Assembly (NCBI GenBank): GCA_905221605.1
Contig: CAJNDS010002462.1
Coordinates: 62,001-126,000, forward strand
Source of the DNA: Symbiodinium natans
Taxonomy: Eukaryota > Sar > Dinophyceae > Suessiales > Symbiodiniaceae
Length of the DNA: 64,000 nt
Direction: 5' to 3'
Below the pieces are notes generated by a model that saw nothing but the letters and a program-made list of their open reading frames with translations, had not been told where the DNA came from and made no database searches. The first letter of the stretch is position 1. Every line of letters begins with the position of its first letter. The position numbers and the translations under genes were made by a program. Below, piece by piece: positions 22,206-34,350 of the stretch.

Positions 22206-22276
22206 GCCCTAAACCCTAAACCCTAAACCCTAAACCCTAAACCCTAAACCCTAAACCCTAAACCCTAAACCCTGAA
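22206..22276. repeat. Interstitial CCCTAAA array, about nine near-perfect units
   Basis: The cleanest telomere-type array in the window, with about nine head-to-tail CCCTAAA units. It is flanked by ordinary sequence on both sides, so it is internal and not a chromosome end in this assembly. Confidence 0.92.
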
Positions 22277-22404
22277 CAGAATGCCGAGGCCGGAGCAGCC
22301 AGGGCGGAGATTGCACCGTCGGCAGGGGCTCCCTGTCAAGTGAGGCCTTACGGAGCCCAGCGGAGCACATCGGAGCACAGCGACAACCTCTTGTCGTGCT
22401 AAAG

Positions 22405-22497
22405 AATGATAATAATAATAATAATAATAATAATAATAGTAATAAGAATAGTAATAACAATAGTGCTAATAATAACAATAAGAAGAAGAAGAAGAAA
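22405..22497. repeat. AAT/AAG trinucleotide microsatellite
   Basis: An AAT-type run degrades into AGTAAT/AAC variants and ends in AAG units. The leucine- and phenylalanine-rich translation on the minus strand comes from this repeat. The minus frame directly upstream (about 22610-22500, includes EQFSQAGLTKSKPFEICQ) may be a real exon ending near the array. Confidence 0.85.
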
Positions 22498-25400
22498 TCT
22501 AGGGGTTTGACCCGGGTCTTCTGCGAGGCCAAGGACGGCACCTTCACTGACAAACCGACTTGACAGATTTCGAAAGGCTTGGACTTCGTGAGCCCAGCCT
22601 GCGAGAATTGCTCCACTACATCACGGTCCCCGGCCACTGCTTCTTTCGCCTTGCAGACGCTACGGCAAGACTCAAGAATTCAACTGTCGATACCGGACGC
22701 ACAAAGATCAATGGCGGCTGGAACGCATCGCGCAATACCGAACAAAGAGTCCGAGCACAATTCAAGGGCAGAGCCCGTGCCAAGGTTCGAAGCGATGGCC
22801 CCTGCAAGCAACTTTACAACCCACATCAGAGCGCTTGGCAAGGCGCAGGGATGCAAGGCTGCGCATGGTATCTACGATGAATTTGCCTGAGCTGCTTGGT
22901 GGTTGAAGAAGAGCTTTGGCGGGTCGAAGCCCTGGCGTAACTTTCTCACTCCGAGCTCCTTCCGAGCTCCGAGCTTCCGAGCTCGCCCCAGCCTCCAAGC
23001 CCTTCACCAGGTAAGTACCACCAGGTTGCACCTCTTCACTTCACGTCTGACACATTACCATGTCATGGTCAACACATGCTCAGGCGAGTCACACAACGCC
23101 GCACCTCATCCAGCGACATCACCGGCTTCAGCATGACATCGTACAATGCCCGCGCTGGAGCAACCACCTGGAGAATGGCCCCTTGCTGCATTTTGAGAGT
23201 ACAAGCCTTTCAAGAGGAGTCTGAGATGAGCCCCAGGCAGGCTTCGTGGCCTCGCCGGCCAGCTGCAGAAGCTCCTGCTTCTTACTGACGCGTTTAACAA
23301 GGGGGAGCTCCGCTCTGGCAACTCTGTGCTGCGAGATGTTTAGACTTCCAACTCTGACCCTTCCACTCTACGTCGAGCCCTTCACCAGTCGAACCAATCA
23401 TGAGGGCCGTGCTCCTGTGTGTGTGTGTGTGTGTGCACTCTTGTCTCCTTGAGGCCACCAGCAGGAGGCCAGCGCTTCACGAAGAGAGTCTTGGAATCGG
23501 GATGCAAATTCTCCCACAGTTGTCATGGAGCTAGGCTGGCCAAACTGGCAGTGCAGAATACCACACAATGCAGCGCACGATCTGCCACAAGATGCCGAAG
23601 AACCGGAAATCCACTGAAAAAGCACGCAGTCCATATTATACCCCTCAGCCCTGGCCTCGCCCGTGTGCAATCGGTCGGCATTCCGGAAGAGGAGTAGCGC
23701 CATGGTCGATGGCATCTGAGGAGCCAAAGAGTGCGAAATTCAGGGAACTTGAGGGTGACTTCAGAATGCACCTGCATGAGGGGTCTGCTTCGAGCACTCA
23801 CTCGCTATTGCCCTGCCTGCGGCATGCGACCTTAATGTGAGGTATGAGGCAGTGTAAGGCTGCAAGGTTTTGGATTCCAACACATGCCTCCGACGGACAA
23901 GCAATATTCTGAAGTAAGGCTTCTGCTACGGCCAATCTCTTTTCGCTTCATTAGGTCACCTTAGCATGAAGCTTGCGGAAACTGCTCATTTGCTCACGCC
24001 AGATTGAAGCTGATTTGACGGGCACATCGTGGCTCCACTGACAGGCAGATACTGGCGGAATTGATGCTTAGGGTGGATCACGTGCTTTCGCTCGATCGGC
24101 TGTTGTGGACACACTCAAAACCGAAAAAGAAAGCAACATATACGTACAGACATACATACACTTGGAGTCGAGTATCATGGGAAGGCTGCAAGACGCCTGT
24201 GGATCGACGTGGTGGAGAGGTCGGAAGATATCGGAGACTTCTATCAATTTCTATCTCCCTTCCGGAAACAAAGGCGGGAAGAAGCAAACGGCCTTTCTGC
24301 GCGAAGTCTGGGGACATGCCATGGTATCGCCATAGTGGCTGAGAGGCGGGAGCAGAACGATCAACAGGCGCAAATACGCACGATTGCATGCGGTGGAAAC
24401 ATACGCCTGTCCAGCTGAAACCTGCTCGATCGTGTCCTCATCTTCACGACAAGACCGGTCCGCAGCGTGCAGAAAGGATCGAGTGAAGCACCAGCTTCTA
24501 TAAGCAGATGGGGGCCGGGGGGGGGGGACGGGGGGGACACAGCGCCGCGCCCACGGACATCCTCATAGGCGACCAACCACCAACCCCACCAGGAACGTGG
24601 CCGAGCCACGTGACCCAAGCCAGATGCATAAGTGCAAAGTGGTCCCATAAGGACGAGCTGCCGCCATGTCATGTCATGGAAGTCGCGGAGATCTGCTTGC
24701 ACATGCTCGAGAATGCCGGGAACAGGCGAACAGGGGTTGTCGGCCTTTGCCCGAAAGTCTGCCATACCTTGCCCCTTTCATGTTGAGAGGGGAGTTGTCT
24801 TGGCATGGGGATACCAATACACGTCACCAAACCCTCACGGAGTATGGGCGAAGGCAGGGCCACAACACTGAAGACGCATCAGGAAAGTGCATCTGGTTGG
24901 GGAAGCAGTTGTGGACCAAGGCATCGCAGCGATCCAGTTCACGCACGGTGCACTCGGAGGCAATGTCATGCACATCCCCGTTGGACGCAGCATGAGACAC
25001 CTGAACCAGCCTCGCCGAGCAGGCGCAGGCGTCCCATCAAGAATCCCAGAGCGGTGACGAATTAAGTGGGCCACTGCCACTGCTTACATCGCAGTCGCAG
25101 CCCTCGGGAGTAGGAGAGCCCTGCAAAGGGGAATGGGCGTCTGCTTGAACACCCCCGCCCGAAAGTGCGCCACAGTATATCCATCTAGCTACTTATGTAT
25201 CTGCATATGCGTTGTTTTTCATGAATCATGTTATGCGATACCTGTCTGGATCAATAAGAGCCCAGAGCCTTGTGGGCACACAGCTCTGAGAACTGGACCG
25301 TCACTTTCTGGAAGATCGCAATCTGCAAGCTCCTAAATTCCAGCGATGTTGCTTGGAAGCAGGCATGGTCACATCCCACATGTTGACAAATCCCAACTTG

Positions 25401-25799
25401 CTGAACTGGCGCTCCTGCAGCTCGAGTGACTGCGAATTGTGCGACGGCCGTTTGCCAGATGTCATGCCCATTCTGCTGCTGCAAGCAGAAATACTTTGCC
25501 TGACAGCCAGCAGCTTCCGGGAAACGAGTACAAATCAGCACAACGCCTAAGCACAGGCCTGTCTGGCATGTCTCCTGCTTCACTCCTTCAAGGTGTTGAC
25601 AGGCAGTTTGCACACTTCCCACTTGCTGCCAGGTCCTTGCAGCTGATGGCGAGCCGTTATCATCCAAGCCCTGGAGCCACATGCAAAAAGTGGAAACAAG
25701 CACTGGTAGAAGGTTCTGGTGCAGGCCAGTCAGCCTCAACAACGCGGACAGCTATTCCTGCCTGGCCATCACCTCGGGATCCAAGTGGCTCCCCGACGT
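22498..25799. other. No confidently assigned gene
   Basis: Several medium open frames overlap on both strands without recognisable motifs. Simple repeats include a GT run at 23417-23434, a duplicated CGAGCTCCTTC-type run at 22948-22985 and a G tract at 24517-24535. A minus frame at about 25510-25390 could be an exon but is equally plausible in two frames. Confidence 0.25.
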
Positions 25800-26173
25800 C
25801 ATCTATGGCCTGCGACTCGTCCCTTGGAGAAGCCGAAGCTCGCAGAACATGGGCTCTGAAGACTGCTCAACGGGCACAGCCGAGTCCGGTGAGTCCAGTG
25901 CCCATTGAAGAATCCACCAAACATCCCCAGACCGCCGCTCCTCCGGAAAAGAGAGTTCAAAGCAGAGCAGAGATCCATCTAACTCTTGCGGGCTTCATTT
26001 AACCTCGATGTTCAAGCGAGCCAGGGGCTACTTGTGGGCCAGTGCCGCCATGACCCGTTTCTTCTTCTGATCCTGAATATGTACTCGAAGCACACAAAGG
26101 TGCAGTACAAGTCTGATGCTCCATGCACGTCCCCAGGTCCTTCGGAGCCAATTGCTTTTGCAGGTCCTGCTTT
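25800..26173 (-). CDS. Unrecognised gene, two adjoining exons
   Basis: 26173 to about 26075 enters after CTGCAG and includes AKAIGSEGPGDVHGASDLYC, then TFVCFEYIFRIR. 25984 to about 25805 enters after CCGCAAG and includes LDGSLLCFELSFPEERRSGD, then VWWILQWALDSP. Both read as globular, tryptophan- and phenylalanine-containing protein and lie immediately downstream of the RING gene on the same strand. The join and the ends are not fixed. No family recognised. Confidence 0.4.
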
Positions 26174-26476
26174 CTGCAGTTCGAAGCATTAAAGCTTCAT
26201 CTGTCTTGCAGTATGGTAGTAGAAGGCTTGCAGGCACAGGCATGTGACGCACGTCCATCTTTGTTTTGTGCCCCTCTTTGCTGCCCAACTGTACACATGT
26301 AGGGGAAAGGGGATGGTTCGGAATGTTCCATATCGCTGGAACATTTGAGCGCCATCCACTGTGAAGACACACAGCGATGGGGAGGGCGGCGCCATGCAGC
26401 CTGAAATTATATGAATCTGCCAGCTTCTGTATGAAAGAATGGAATGCAATGCAGCATCCGCTCCCCCCCTCCCACC

Positions 26477-28275
26477 TCAGCTGAAGAAGGCTGCCGAGGC
26501 TTCCCCTGCCAGGGTGACTGGCTCCCGGCAGAGCGGGCAACGCACGTGGCGCGCTGCAGAAGCCGCGACGGCGGCTGTGGCCTCGAGGGATCGTGGTGGC
26601 CATAAGCACATGCACACAACGTCCGATTCTCATAGCCTTACTAGAACCTGATCTCCGAACTACAGACAGAGGATGAGAGAGAAGAGAGAGGGATGCGATG
26701 GATGGTTTGGAGTCTAGAGGAGTGCACCAGGTGGGATGGATTGGGATGAGATGTACTGAGTTGCGCCTGAACATGCGGACGAAAGCAAAAGCAAGATACA
26801 TCAAGGCACGCAATCCACGTGCAGTGGATGCCCGCAGCGTAGAGCCAGAATTGGCGGCTGCAAGGCTCGCAAGGCTCTGCACGCTGCCTGCAAGGTTGAC
26901 AAGGTCTGAATGCTGCACTATGTTGTGCTCATTCCACAGCTGCGTGCTGAAGGAAGCGACATGCACAATGTACATCATGATTCTATCCCGTTCTTCAATG
27001 TTGCCGGTGAACCCTTGCCTTACTCGCCTCGTCTGGCCCAAGCACTGAGGGACTTCGGAATGTTTGAAAGGGTCTTTCTGCCCTTCTCGCCTCCTCCGCC
27101 CTGCACACTGACGCACCTCTTTGCATGCCTTGATGCCGTCCTCCCGGCCCCTGCCTGTTTGTCGATGGGATGGCTCCAGCGTTGAAAAATTTCATAGGTT
27201 CCCGAATGCTCCGCCCTGGGACTGTGCAATGTAAACAGGTCCCAGTACTCAATACCTGCTCAGCCCTTCTTGGGCTTCCCGCCTTCCCTGCGCAGACGGG
27301 GTGAAGCGGAGCTGAACACCGCGCGCGCGCGCACACAGCGTACCCGCACTATCCTTCACTGCACCTGCTATGTGGCTGGATCTGGGGCTTGGCCGGCTCT
27401 GGGCGACAGCCCTGTAAGATGTTGTCCCTGCCATGGGCGTTGGCCTCGGTCGCGTCGCTGTTCGCCACAGCGTCCGCGGCGTCCGCAGGGAAGGTTTCCA
27501 GGCAAACGCTGCACACTTCTCCCTGGCAGTGACCACGGCAGGGTTCTATGATGTTCGGATGCCACTAGTGCATGGAATATGGGCACCTGCTTCAGAAAGA
27601 TGTTCACCGGGATTGCCGAAAGAATGTTGCGAAGCGCCTGCATGGGACACGCCGTGCTGCCTGTTGACGCTTAGGCAATCGGCGGATCACACCACACTCC
27701 AATACACGGATACCCTGTAGCCGCTATCGCCCCTGAATCAATTCTGCGCGGGCCAACACCCAGAAGCTGGTTCGGAACGGGACCTCTTCTTCAGTGATGT
27801 CTGGCAGCTGTGGAGTGTATCTCGCAGCTCCACATTCAGCAGTGCCAGGGCTGTGGTCTTGCCTCTGGGCGCGCCGGCGCCCGGCTTGCCGGGCATAGAC
27901 TTGTGGCGCCGTCAATGACTCGCAAAGGCTCCTTGGGACCGCAGAAGTTCCATTCATGATCCATGAATGAAGTGTACCACGTGGCGAAAGCTCCCCGGGT
28001 GTCCCCACGAGTACGGCATTCTGAGCATGGCAGCCGGGAGGCGCATTCTCATACGCCCAGGGGACAAGGTAAGACAGAACCATCAAAGCCGCAAAAGTTG
28101 CGGAACCCATCCAGTTTCCAAGCAGCAGAACTGCATAGGGCACAACCAAGGCTTTCGATGTGGCCCGCACGCAAACCACGATCTCACACCATGCCCTCTG
28201 GCGGTACAAAGCTCGGCCATGCTCGGTTCTGAGCTGCAGCATTTCACACAAGCATCCCAGCCTGCGCATGCACAA
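26477..28275 (-). CDS. RING-H2 zinc-finger protein, probable E3 ubiquitin ligase
   Basis: The RING signature is split across three minus-strand exons. 27522 to about 27412 starts GEVCSVCLETF (first Cys pair). 26857-26810 includes ALRCGHPLHVDC (Cys-x-His-x2-His-x2-Cys). 26581-26477 includes ARHVRCPLCREPV (last Cys pair) and ends in TGA. This is the C3H2C3 order of RING-H2 domains, which bind two zinc ions and recruit an E2 enzyme. The exons join in phase; 26810 precedes a GT donor. Upstream, a long frame at 28275-27730 contains a hydrophobic stretch (PYAVLLLGNWMGSATFAALM) and an exon-like end (ITEEEVPFRTSFWVLARAEL). About 27650-27590 (LRNILSAIPVNIFLKQ) ends at CAG/GTGCCC. I infer a membrane-anchored ligase with a C-terminal RING, but linkage of the upstream exons is less sure. 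Confidence 0.68.
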
Positions 28276-29510
28276 AAAACAATGAGGTGAATGTAAGCCA
28301 GGCTTCTGCAGCTCGCCGTCCCACTCTGGCCAGGCAGAGAGCGTGCTAACGAACCAGCCACACCCTTAAAAGCGCTGTGGAGTTTGGTCAGGCTGTGGAA
28401 ATGAGAGCAACTTCACTTTTGCACAAGTTTGGCTCACCCATATCTAGCTGACCAACTGCAGCTTGTGGCGCGTGGGCATTGGTTGGAGATTGCTGCCCCT
28501 CCAGGTATGGATACTTCTCCATGATGGGCCGACAAATTTGAACAGCCTGCAGGATCTGGCACACGAAGGTGCAGCGCGGCATCATGTCAACTTCCAGTGC
28601 ACTCTCGGAAAGCCTCGATGGTCCACGGGGCCAAAGCCACATCGGCCACACTGTCGAGGATCGTCCATTGCTGCTGCAACTTCGTTAAGCTCCTCCAGCA
28701 CACCATCACTATGATACACTAGTTTGCCAAGGAGCAACTGCCTCCACGAGTGCACAGTTATTGTGTAAGTCGCTCATGATGGCGTGATATGGCATGTAAG
28801 CCCAAATGTAGAGTACCTATTCTGCGCAGCCGGCGTCCTCCAAGCTGAGTACGACACCAGTTCTTGGACCTGGGAGTAGCGTCACTAATGTGACGCTGGG
28901 TTTTGTTCCTGTACCAAAGTTCTCCGGGCTTGTTCAATTTCCAAAGTTCGGGTCTCCCACCACACTCTAAACTTGTTTAAGTTTCAACCAGTTAAAGTTG
29001 CAGGACTTAGGGTCCGAAAAGGTTTCAGGCTGAAATCGCCTTGGCTTCAGCTCCCCCAGTCAGCTCCCCCGTCCTCGCCCCTACTACAGAGTGCCACAGT
29101 GCGGCAATCACTTGCGACAGAGACTGCAGCGAAGCCGCTGCGCACCACTCGCAGCACTGAGAGAACGCCATCAATGATAGCAAAGGACGCCGCCTGCCAG
29201 GGAAGCCGCACGTTTCAGAGCACGGTAGCAATGATATTCGTCACTTTCCTGCAGATGCTCTCAGAATCCTGGCCTGCACAAGGCCAATCAGCACGAGGGC
29301 AAGGGTGGAGTCGGTGGCTCCTCTGGCCCCAAGTTCGGGCAAAATGACCACCAAAAAAACTCCAAAACAAAAAAAGGACACGTCGAACACGTTGGAGATG
29401 TCTCTTATCACTCTCTTTTTTCTGTCCTTCCACCACCGCGGCCTGCAGCGTCTGGAAGCTGTGCAAGAGGCCGGAGGCCACCGGGGAGCTTTGAGCCAGC
29501 ACCTCAAAGA

Positions 29511-29562
29511 GGGTTTAGGGCAGTTTAGGGGTTTAGGGGTTTAGGGTTTAGGGTTTAGGGTC
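29511..29562. repeat. Interstitial TTTAGGG run
   Basis: Six or so TTTAGGG or TTTAGGGG units in the orientation opposite to the array at 22206. Short and slightly degenerate. Confidence 0.8.
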
Positions 29563-29820
29563 ATTTCTGGCCACAGCGGCCGCAACAGGAGCGGCTCAAG
29601 ATGAGGCCGGGGCATGCAGAATTGCCCCAGATGTCGAGGTTGACCCTTAGATTAACCAAAAGCTCAGCGCAGCCCGGAACATACAAAACCCAAAGCCCCC
29701 TTAAACCCGACGCACAGTTGTGCGGTCAGATTTTTGTATTTGAGGTTTTCCAGTTGCAAAGTAAGTGGTCAAGACTACGCGCTATGCGCCCTATACATCC
29801 TGCACAACTCGCACTTTTAA

Positions 29821-30321
29821 GTGCCGAAATACAGACAGATGATGGCACGCAACATGTTGGTATCGAACAAAGGCTTTGCTGACCTTCCCTCCAACCTATC
29901 CCCCGGCAACCGCCTCAAAATGCAACTGCAGCTGCTGATGAGGACCACGTTGAACCCAATCACAGCCGGTATCGAAAGAATCGGGCACTTGACTGCAAAC
30001 TTCAAGAGGTGGCCAACACAGTTCGCGAAAGTAGCCTGGGTCTTCCACGCTTCGACATTTGGTAAAGCGCAACAACAATGTAAATCGCCAAAGAGCACAG
30101 CAGCCTGCTACAACTGTATTGATGCACGAAACTTTGCAAGAGGCACAAACCATTCCACAACACAACTGGATCAAACATGGTCAAAGAGCAGAAAGGTCTT
30201 TAGTTGCTGCTCGGTCACCAAGATTGGCTGCAAGACTCTGTACATGAGCAGATGCCATACGAGACGAACTGCTCGAACAGGAACAGCGACAAGGCTGGCT
30301 GGATACATGAACCTTAATTAA
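29821..30321 (+). CDS. Plus-strand open frame of 166 codons, unrecognised
   Basis: An uninterrupted ATG-to-stop frame in locally AT-richer sequence, opposite to the main coding direction. It begins MPKYRQMMARNMLVSNKGF and is rich in Lys, Thr and Asn. I recognise no domain. It could be a degenerate mobile-element fragment or chance; the minus strand is also partly open. Confidence 0.2.
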   Translation: MPKYRQMMARNMLVSNKGFADLPSNLSPGNRLKMQLQLLMRTTLNPITAGIERIGHLTANFKRWPTQFAKVAWVFHASTFGKAQQQCKSPKSTAACYNCIDARNFARGTNHSTTQLDQTWSKSRKVFSCCSVTKIGCKTLYMSRCHTRRTARTGTATRLAGYMNLN

Positions 30322-31068
30322 GGATGATGACTAATTCTCGATTGGCCGATTGGCTGGAGGCTGGGCTTGGCGTCTCCGTAAGCGAATGTTGGTCTGGTAC
30401 TTCTAACCAAAACGTTGCCATAAAGGCAGGGCACGCTTTGAGAAACCAAGACCGACGAAGCGGATCTGGCTGCTCATGCCTCGGTGGCGCAGGGAAAGGT
30501 GGAGCTCAAGGCGGAGCTCAAGGCACAAAAGAGGCTTTTTGTAGTTTTGTGTTTCTTTCTGCGTCTCCCTGCCTTGGCCACAGTCTGCATGTAAAGTTCA
30601 CAAGAAGGCAGAGGCTGGAGAGCGCCGCTGAGCAGCCACAGAAGGCTTGCCCCAGCATCCGGATGATCTTGGCTCTGCTCTGCATCTCTGATTTTTTGGA
30701 AAGGGCGAATTTTCATTTGATTCTCCGTGACGGTGCAAGGAACCAAAAGTGAACCGAGGCACATCCGCGGCTGCAGGCTCTGGAGTCAGAGCTGCCAAAC
30801 TGCGGAAGCCTTGGCTGGTGCCATGCAGGCCTTGTGACGAAGGAATGGGAAATGTTTGCAGCTCACGTGGGTTCGCGGTTCACCTTGCAGCTATCGAACA
30901 GCTCCTGCGTCCCAGATTCTGGCAAAGGCAATGCCGGCCGTCGCGAGAGGCAGGAACAGAGGGCTGAGGATCTGCCACGAAGGATAAACGATGGCCTTCA
31001 AGGCGCATGGCTCAGAGAACAGGCAGCCGGTGCAGCTGCAGGTGCTGGCTGAAGCCGCGAACTCGCAC

Positions 31069-32399
31069 CTCGTACAGCCACACCAGAGGAGGCAGCTGCA
31101 GGATTCTCTGCCTAGGATTCGTGTCTGGAACATCAAGGTACGTAAGACGCAAGCCTCGTAGCTGCAGCACACGAAAAGAACTCCCCGTCCTCCCCTCTGC
31201 CAATTGAAGATAATTGAAGCCAAGCAGCAAGGCAAGCAAGATTCTGGGCCAGACCCAGGTGACCACTGCATAGACTGAGGAGGCCACAGCAGATGCCAAC
31301 TCGGGTCAAAATGTTCACAACGGAATGCTACATGAATGACTGCACGCATGCGCACCCTGACGTCAGTCCGACCTTGGCTGCCTCCCGCAACACCTTTGCC
31401 ATCATCTTCCAGAAGCTGCGTGGGGTCAGGCCCTCAACACCGAGAATGGCGTAGCAAATGAGTAAATGAGTACTCGTATTGCCCATTACATGCTGCGGAT
31501 TGCCACTGCAACACTTCACAACACAAGAGAGACACTCGGTGCCTGGCAAAGGCAAGAACCAGGCATGCCAGAACTCTCAAACCCAAGGCAGGCCCCGACG
31601 AGGGATCACTAACAACCTCGCGTGAACACACGAACTATCAGCACGAGAAGCACGAATATATCGCAGAGCGGATGCAGAGACAGGCGAGCGCATGCGTTGC
31701 ACGTTGCGCACTGTGCGTTGCGGCGTTGCCGCGCGGAGGGAAGAACACTGCAAAAAAGCAACCTGTGTCGACATGTGTCGAAGGCATGCTGCCCCTGCCA
31801 GCATGGTCAAGCGGGGCCCGCCGAAAAGCTGCTCAACTTCCTCGCTCTTGCTGGTCACAGTCACAGCTTCCTATATCTGTCCCTTCTTGTGGCATCTTGA
31901 AGCACTGCTCTCAGTATCTCTCAGCTCTCCAACTCATGAGCTCCTTGACCGCGCTTTGTGACAGCAAGTAAGTTGCGTAAGGCAATTGCACGAACAGTGT
32001 GAAGACACCTGCTCAAGCAGCAGCAGTCAATCAGAGGCGTACATCCGACCGTGGCAACTACAATCACTGTGACCTGTGGTGCCAAGGTCTGGCGTTGAAG
32101 TAAAGGAAATTTAGTCCGCGCGCAGTCCCCTGAGCATGGCCGTCGGGTTTTAGCTCTGGTGCTGTTGCCTGTCGAACTGACAGGGTATGCCACGTAAGAA
32201 GGCAAGAGAATCTTGGCAAGCTGCAGAAGAGCATCCTTAGAATGGGACTCCATGCACTCTGTTTTGCCGTGTACTCGATGACTGTATCGTACCCTAAGCG
32301 CGCCCTTCTCAAAGCAAGCAGCCGTCGTGAAGAACGCAGCTGTCATCTTCACCAAGAAATGCCCTGCTACTTCTCCGAACAGTGCTCCAATGCTGGCTC
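31069..32399 (-). CDS. Unrecognised multi-exon gene with a glycine-zipper segment
   Basis: Exons 5' to 3'. 32399-32293 enters after GGTCAG and reads ASIGALFGEVAGHFLVKMTA onward; counting the split glycine codon before it, glycines fall every fourth residue, a glycine-zipper membrane-helix pattern. It ends at AGG/GTACGA. About 31850-31796 includes KSEEVEQLFGGPRLTMLA. 31274-31069 enters after CCTCAG and includes PRILLALLLGFNYLQLAEG and YLDVPDTNPRQRILQLPPLV, ending at TACGAG/GTGCGA. FUN14-type proteins also have glycine-rich helices, but similarity is too weak to name one. Whether the three exons form one gene is unproven. Confidence 0.42.
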
Positions 32400-34047
32400 C
32401 TGACCACACCCTACACTCTGATTACACCGTGGCTTCCTGCTCATGGGATAAATAGCTTAGGGTTTTGGGATGACTTTGGGTAAAAGGGTTTTGGGCGCAG
32501 AGTTCGTTGTGGAATTCGAAAGTGGAGATGGCTTTTGGGCAACGCTGCTCCTCTTTGAACATCGTTACCACATGCAATCATTCACTGAGTCATTCGCTGG
32601 GATCCGACGCCTAGAAAGGAACAAACCCACATGTCATGAATGTTCTTCAGAGTTCTTCGTACTATCAGCGGTTTGGAAGAAGCACCCCCCCCCCCCCCCC
32701 CCCCCACGCCCTCCCCCTTCCCCTCCGGAACATGAATGCCTCGGGTGCCCGACGTCTCCAGGCACATGGTGCCGAGCTAGGGGCTTAGCCGGGTCCCTAT
32801 GAGACAACTTTGGCGCTGATACACCTCCGAACCCCACGTGAATTCAAGCCCCAGACCTGCTGAGCAGCAGCTCTACCCCAAGTGTCATGAATCTTCTTCT
32901 TCTCTCACACCCACTCCTCACCTGCGCACGCAAAGCTTGCAAAGGCCTGTCAGAGTCCCCCAAAACCAGAACGAAACAAGCTCAGCCGTGAGTCTGACCC
33001 AACCAGTTGAAGCTAATTTCGGATTGGATTGTTTTGGAGCCCTCTTTCAGCCGAGATTGCTGAGAAGAGCCTCACATGTTTGAAGAAAAACATCTAATCC
33101 GTCGGAACATGAACCTTACCAGTGCTTGCTGATGCAGTCATGTTCAAAGGTTCAACGCAGCAAGCCACTGTCCTGTCAGCAGCATGGAAACTGTACCCAG
33201 AAGTCCAGAGAATATGCCCCCAGAGGTCAGAGCATGCACTGTAGGCCACTCGCCTGGCAGATTAATCTTCGACAGCATGAGCAGAACAAACATCCGACAT
33301 GTTATCTTCTCAATTTCACTCACATGATCTCTGCAAGAAGTGTGCCTGGCAGGATCAAAGAAAGCGGCACCAGCGGTCGTATCGCAAGGCCTGCGCATGC
33401 ACCACACCCTTCTTTCTGTGTGGCAACAAGAAAGAAGGCAGACCGGTTGTGTGTTGGTGGCGAACCCCATGCACTCAGAGAATGTAAGCTGCAATGGCAC
33501 ATCTTGCCAATCCAATCAGCCGCCACCCGAAAGGACTACACTTAGAGTCGTTTCCAGACTCGTACGTTCAGAACCACGTTTGGCAATGCTTCGGCTCCCG
33601 ATCTGCACATGTTTCCTTGCTTCTGCGTGCCTCTCTCAACTTTCCCTTCATGCCCCTTAAAAGATGTCAGATGCGGAACCAACTTTGTGTGTGTGTGTGT
33701 GTGCGTGTGTGTCAGTCATTGCGTCCTTGTGCCCATGTCTTTGTGTGCGCTCACACCTGGCCTAACGCATCGGAAACCACGCCATGCAGGATCTTTGGGA
33801 CTAACGCAGCTGTCTGCAGCAGTACTGGCATTTTGCCAACGGCCAGTCTGAGCCAGTCCAGCAGCGCTGTTCTGCAAGAGTCAACGCATGATGCAGCTGC
33901 ATGAGCTTGCGTGTCAGCGATGAGTCAATGTAAGAATGCTTTGACATGGGACCCGTGGAATCCTTCAGCTGCAAAGCCACAGACACGCCCGTCGTGGGTC
34001 TGACCTTCTCCTGCGTCCGCGCCCTGGCAAGGGGATAAGATCGTTGT
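32400..34047. other. No confidently assigned gene
   Basis: Contains a C tract at 32686-32706 and a GT run at 33685-33712. Open frames on both strands near 33150-33540 have no recognisable motif. Confidence 0.25.
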
Positions 34048-34350
34048 GTGGAGTTTTCGTCTTCCCTCGCTGGCCCGCCTGACAAGAGGGTTGTGTCGGA
34101 TCTTCAGCTCCATTCGATCGCCAAGAAGATCTTCAGCCCAGCGGTTCCGCACCTGGCGATCTCAGTCTTAAGGGAAAAAGCAGGAAAAACACAGTTCGTA
34201 TCGACAGAAGGATACAGTCTTGGAAGTATCGATGTAAGCGACGCTTATCTTCAAGTTGAGCAAGTGGAGCCGACAATAGTAACTGTTGGAAATGAAGATT
34301 TCGAGCTAGGATTCACGTTGCCTGGACAAAGCATTGGTTCAAGTGCATGA
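34048..34350 (+). pseudogene. Reverse-transcriptase fragment (copia-like)
   Basis: A plus-strand frame of about 100 codons includes SIAKKIFSPAVPHLAISVL, then GYSLGSIDVSDAYLQVEQVE and DFELGFTLPGQ. The (I/L)DV-DAYLQV element with an upstream FSPA block and a downstream LPGQ matches the first catalytic-Asp region of copia-type reverse transcriptases, which are common in dinoflagellate genomes. The frame has no ATG, stops at 34350, and no YVDD motif, RNase H, integrase or LTR can be found nearby. It is therefore a decayed fragment. Family assignment is from motif memory. Confidence 0.55.

Larger units (their letters stand above)
28276..31068. other. No confidently assigned gene
   Basis: Apart from the telomere-type run and the plus-strand frame listed separately, I see no recognisable domain. 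A minus frame near 30690-30590 (includes IRDAEQSQDHPDAGASLLW) could be an exon. Confidence 0.25.

Noticed and set aside
26028-27116. A 362-codon minus-strand open frame
   Set aside because: It overlaps the RING exons 26857-26810 and 26581-26477 in a different frame. The RING zinc ligands in the other frame are far stronger evidence, so this frame is a shadow.
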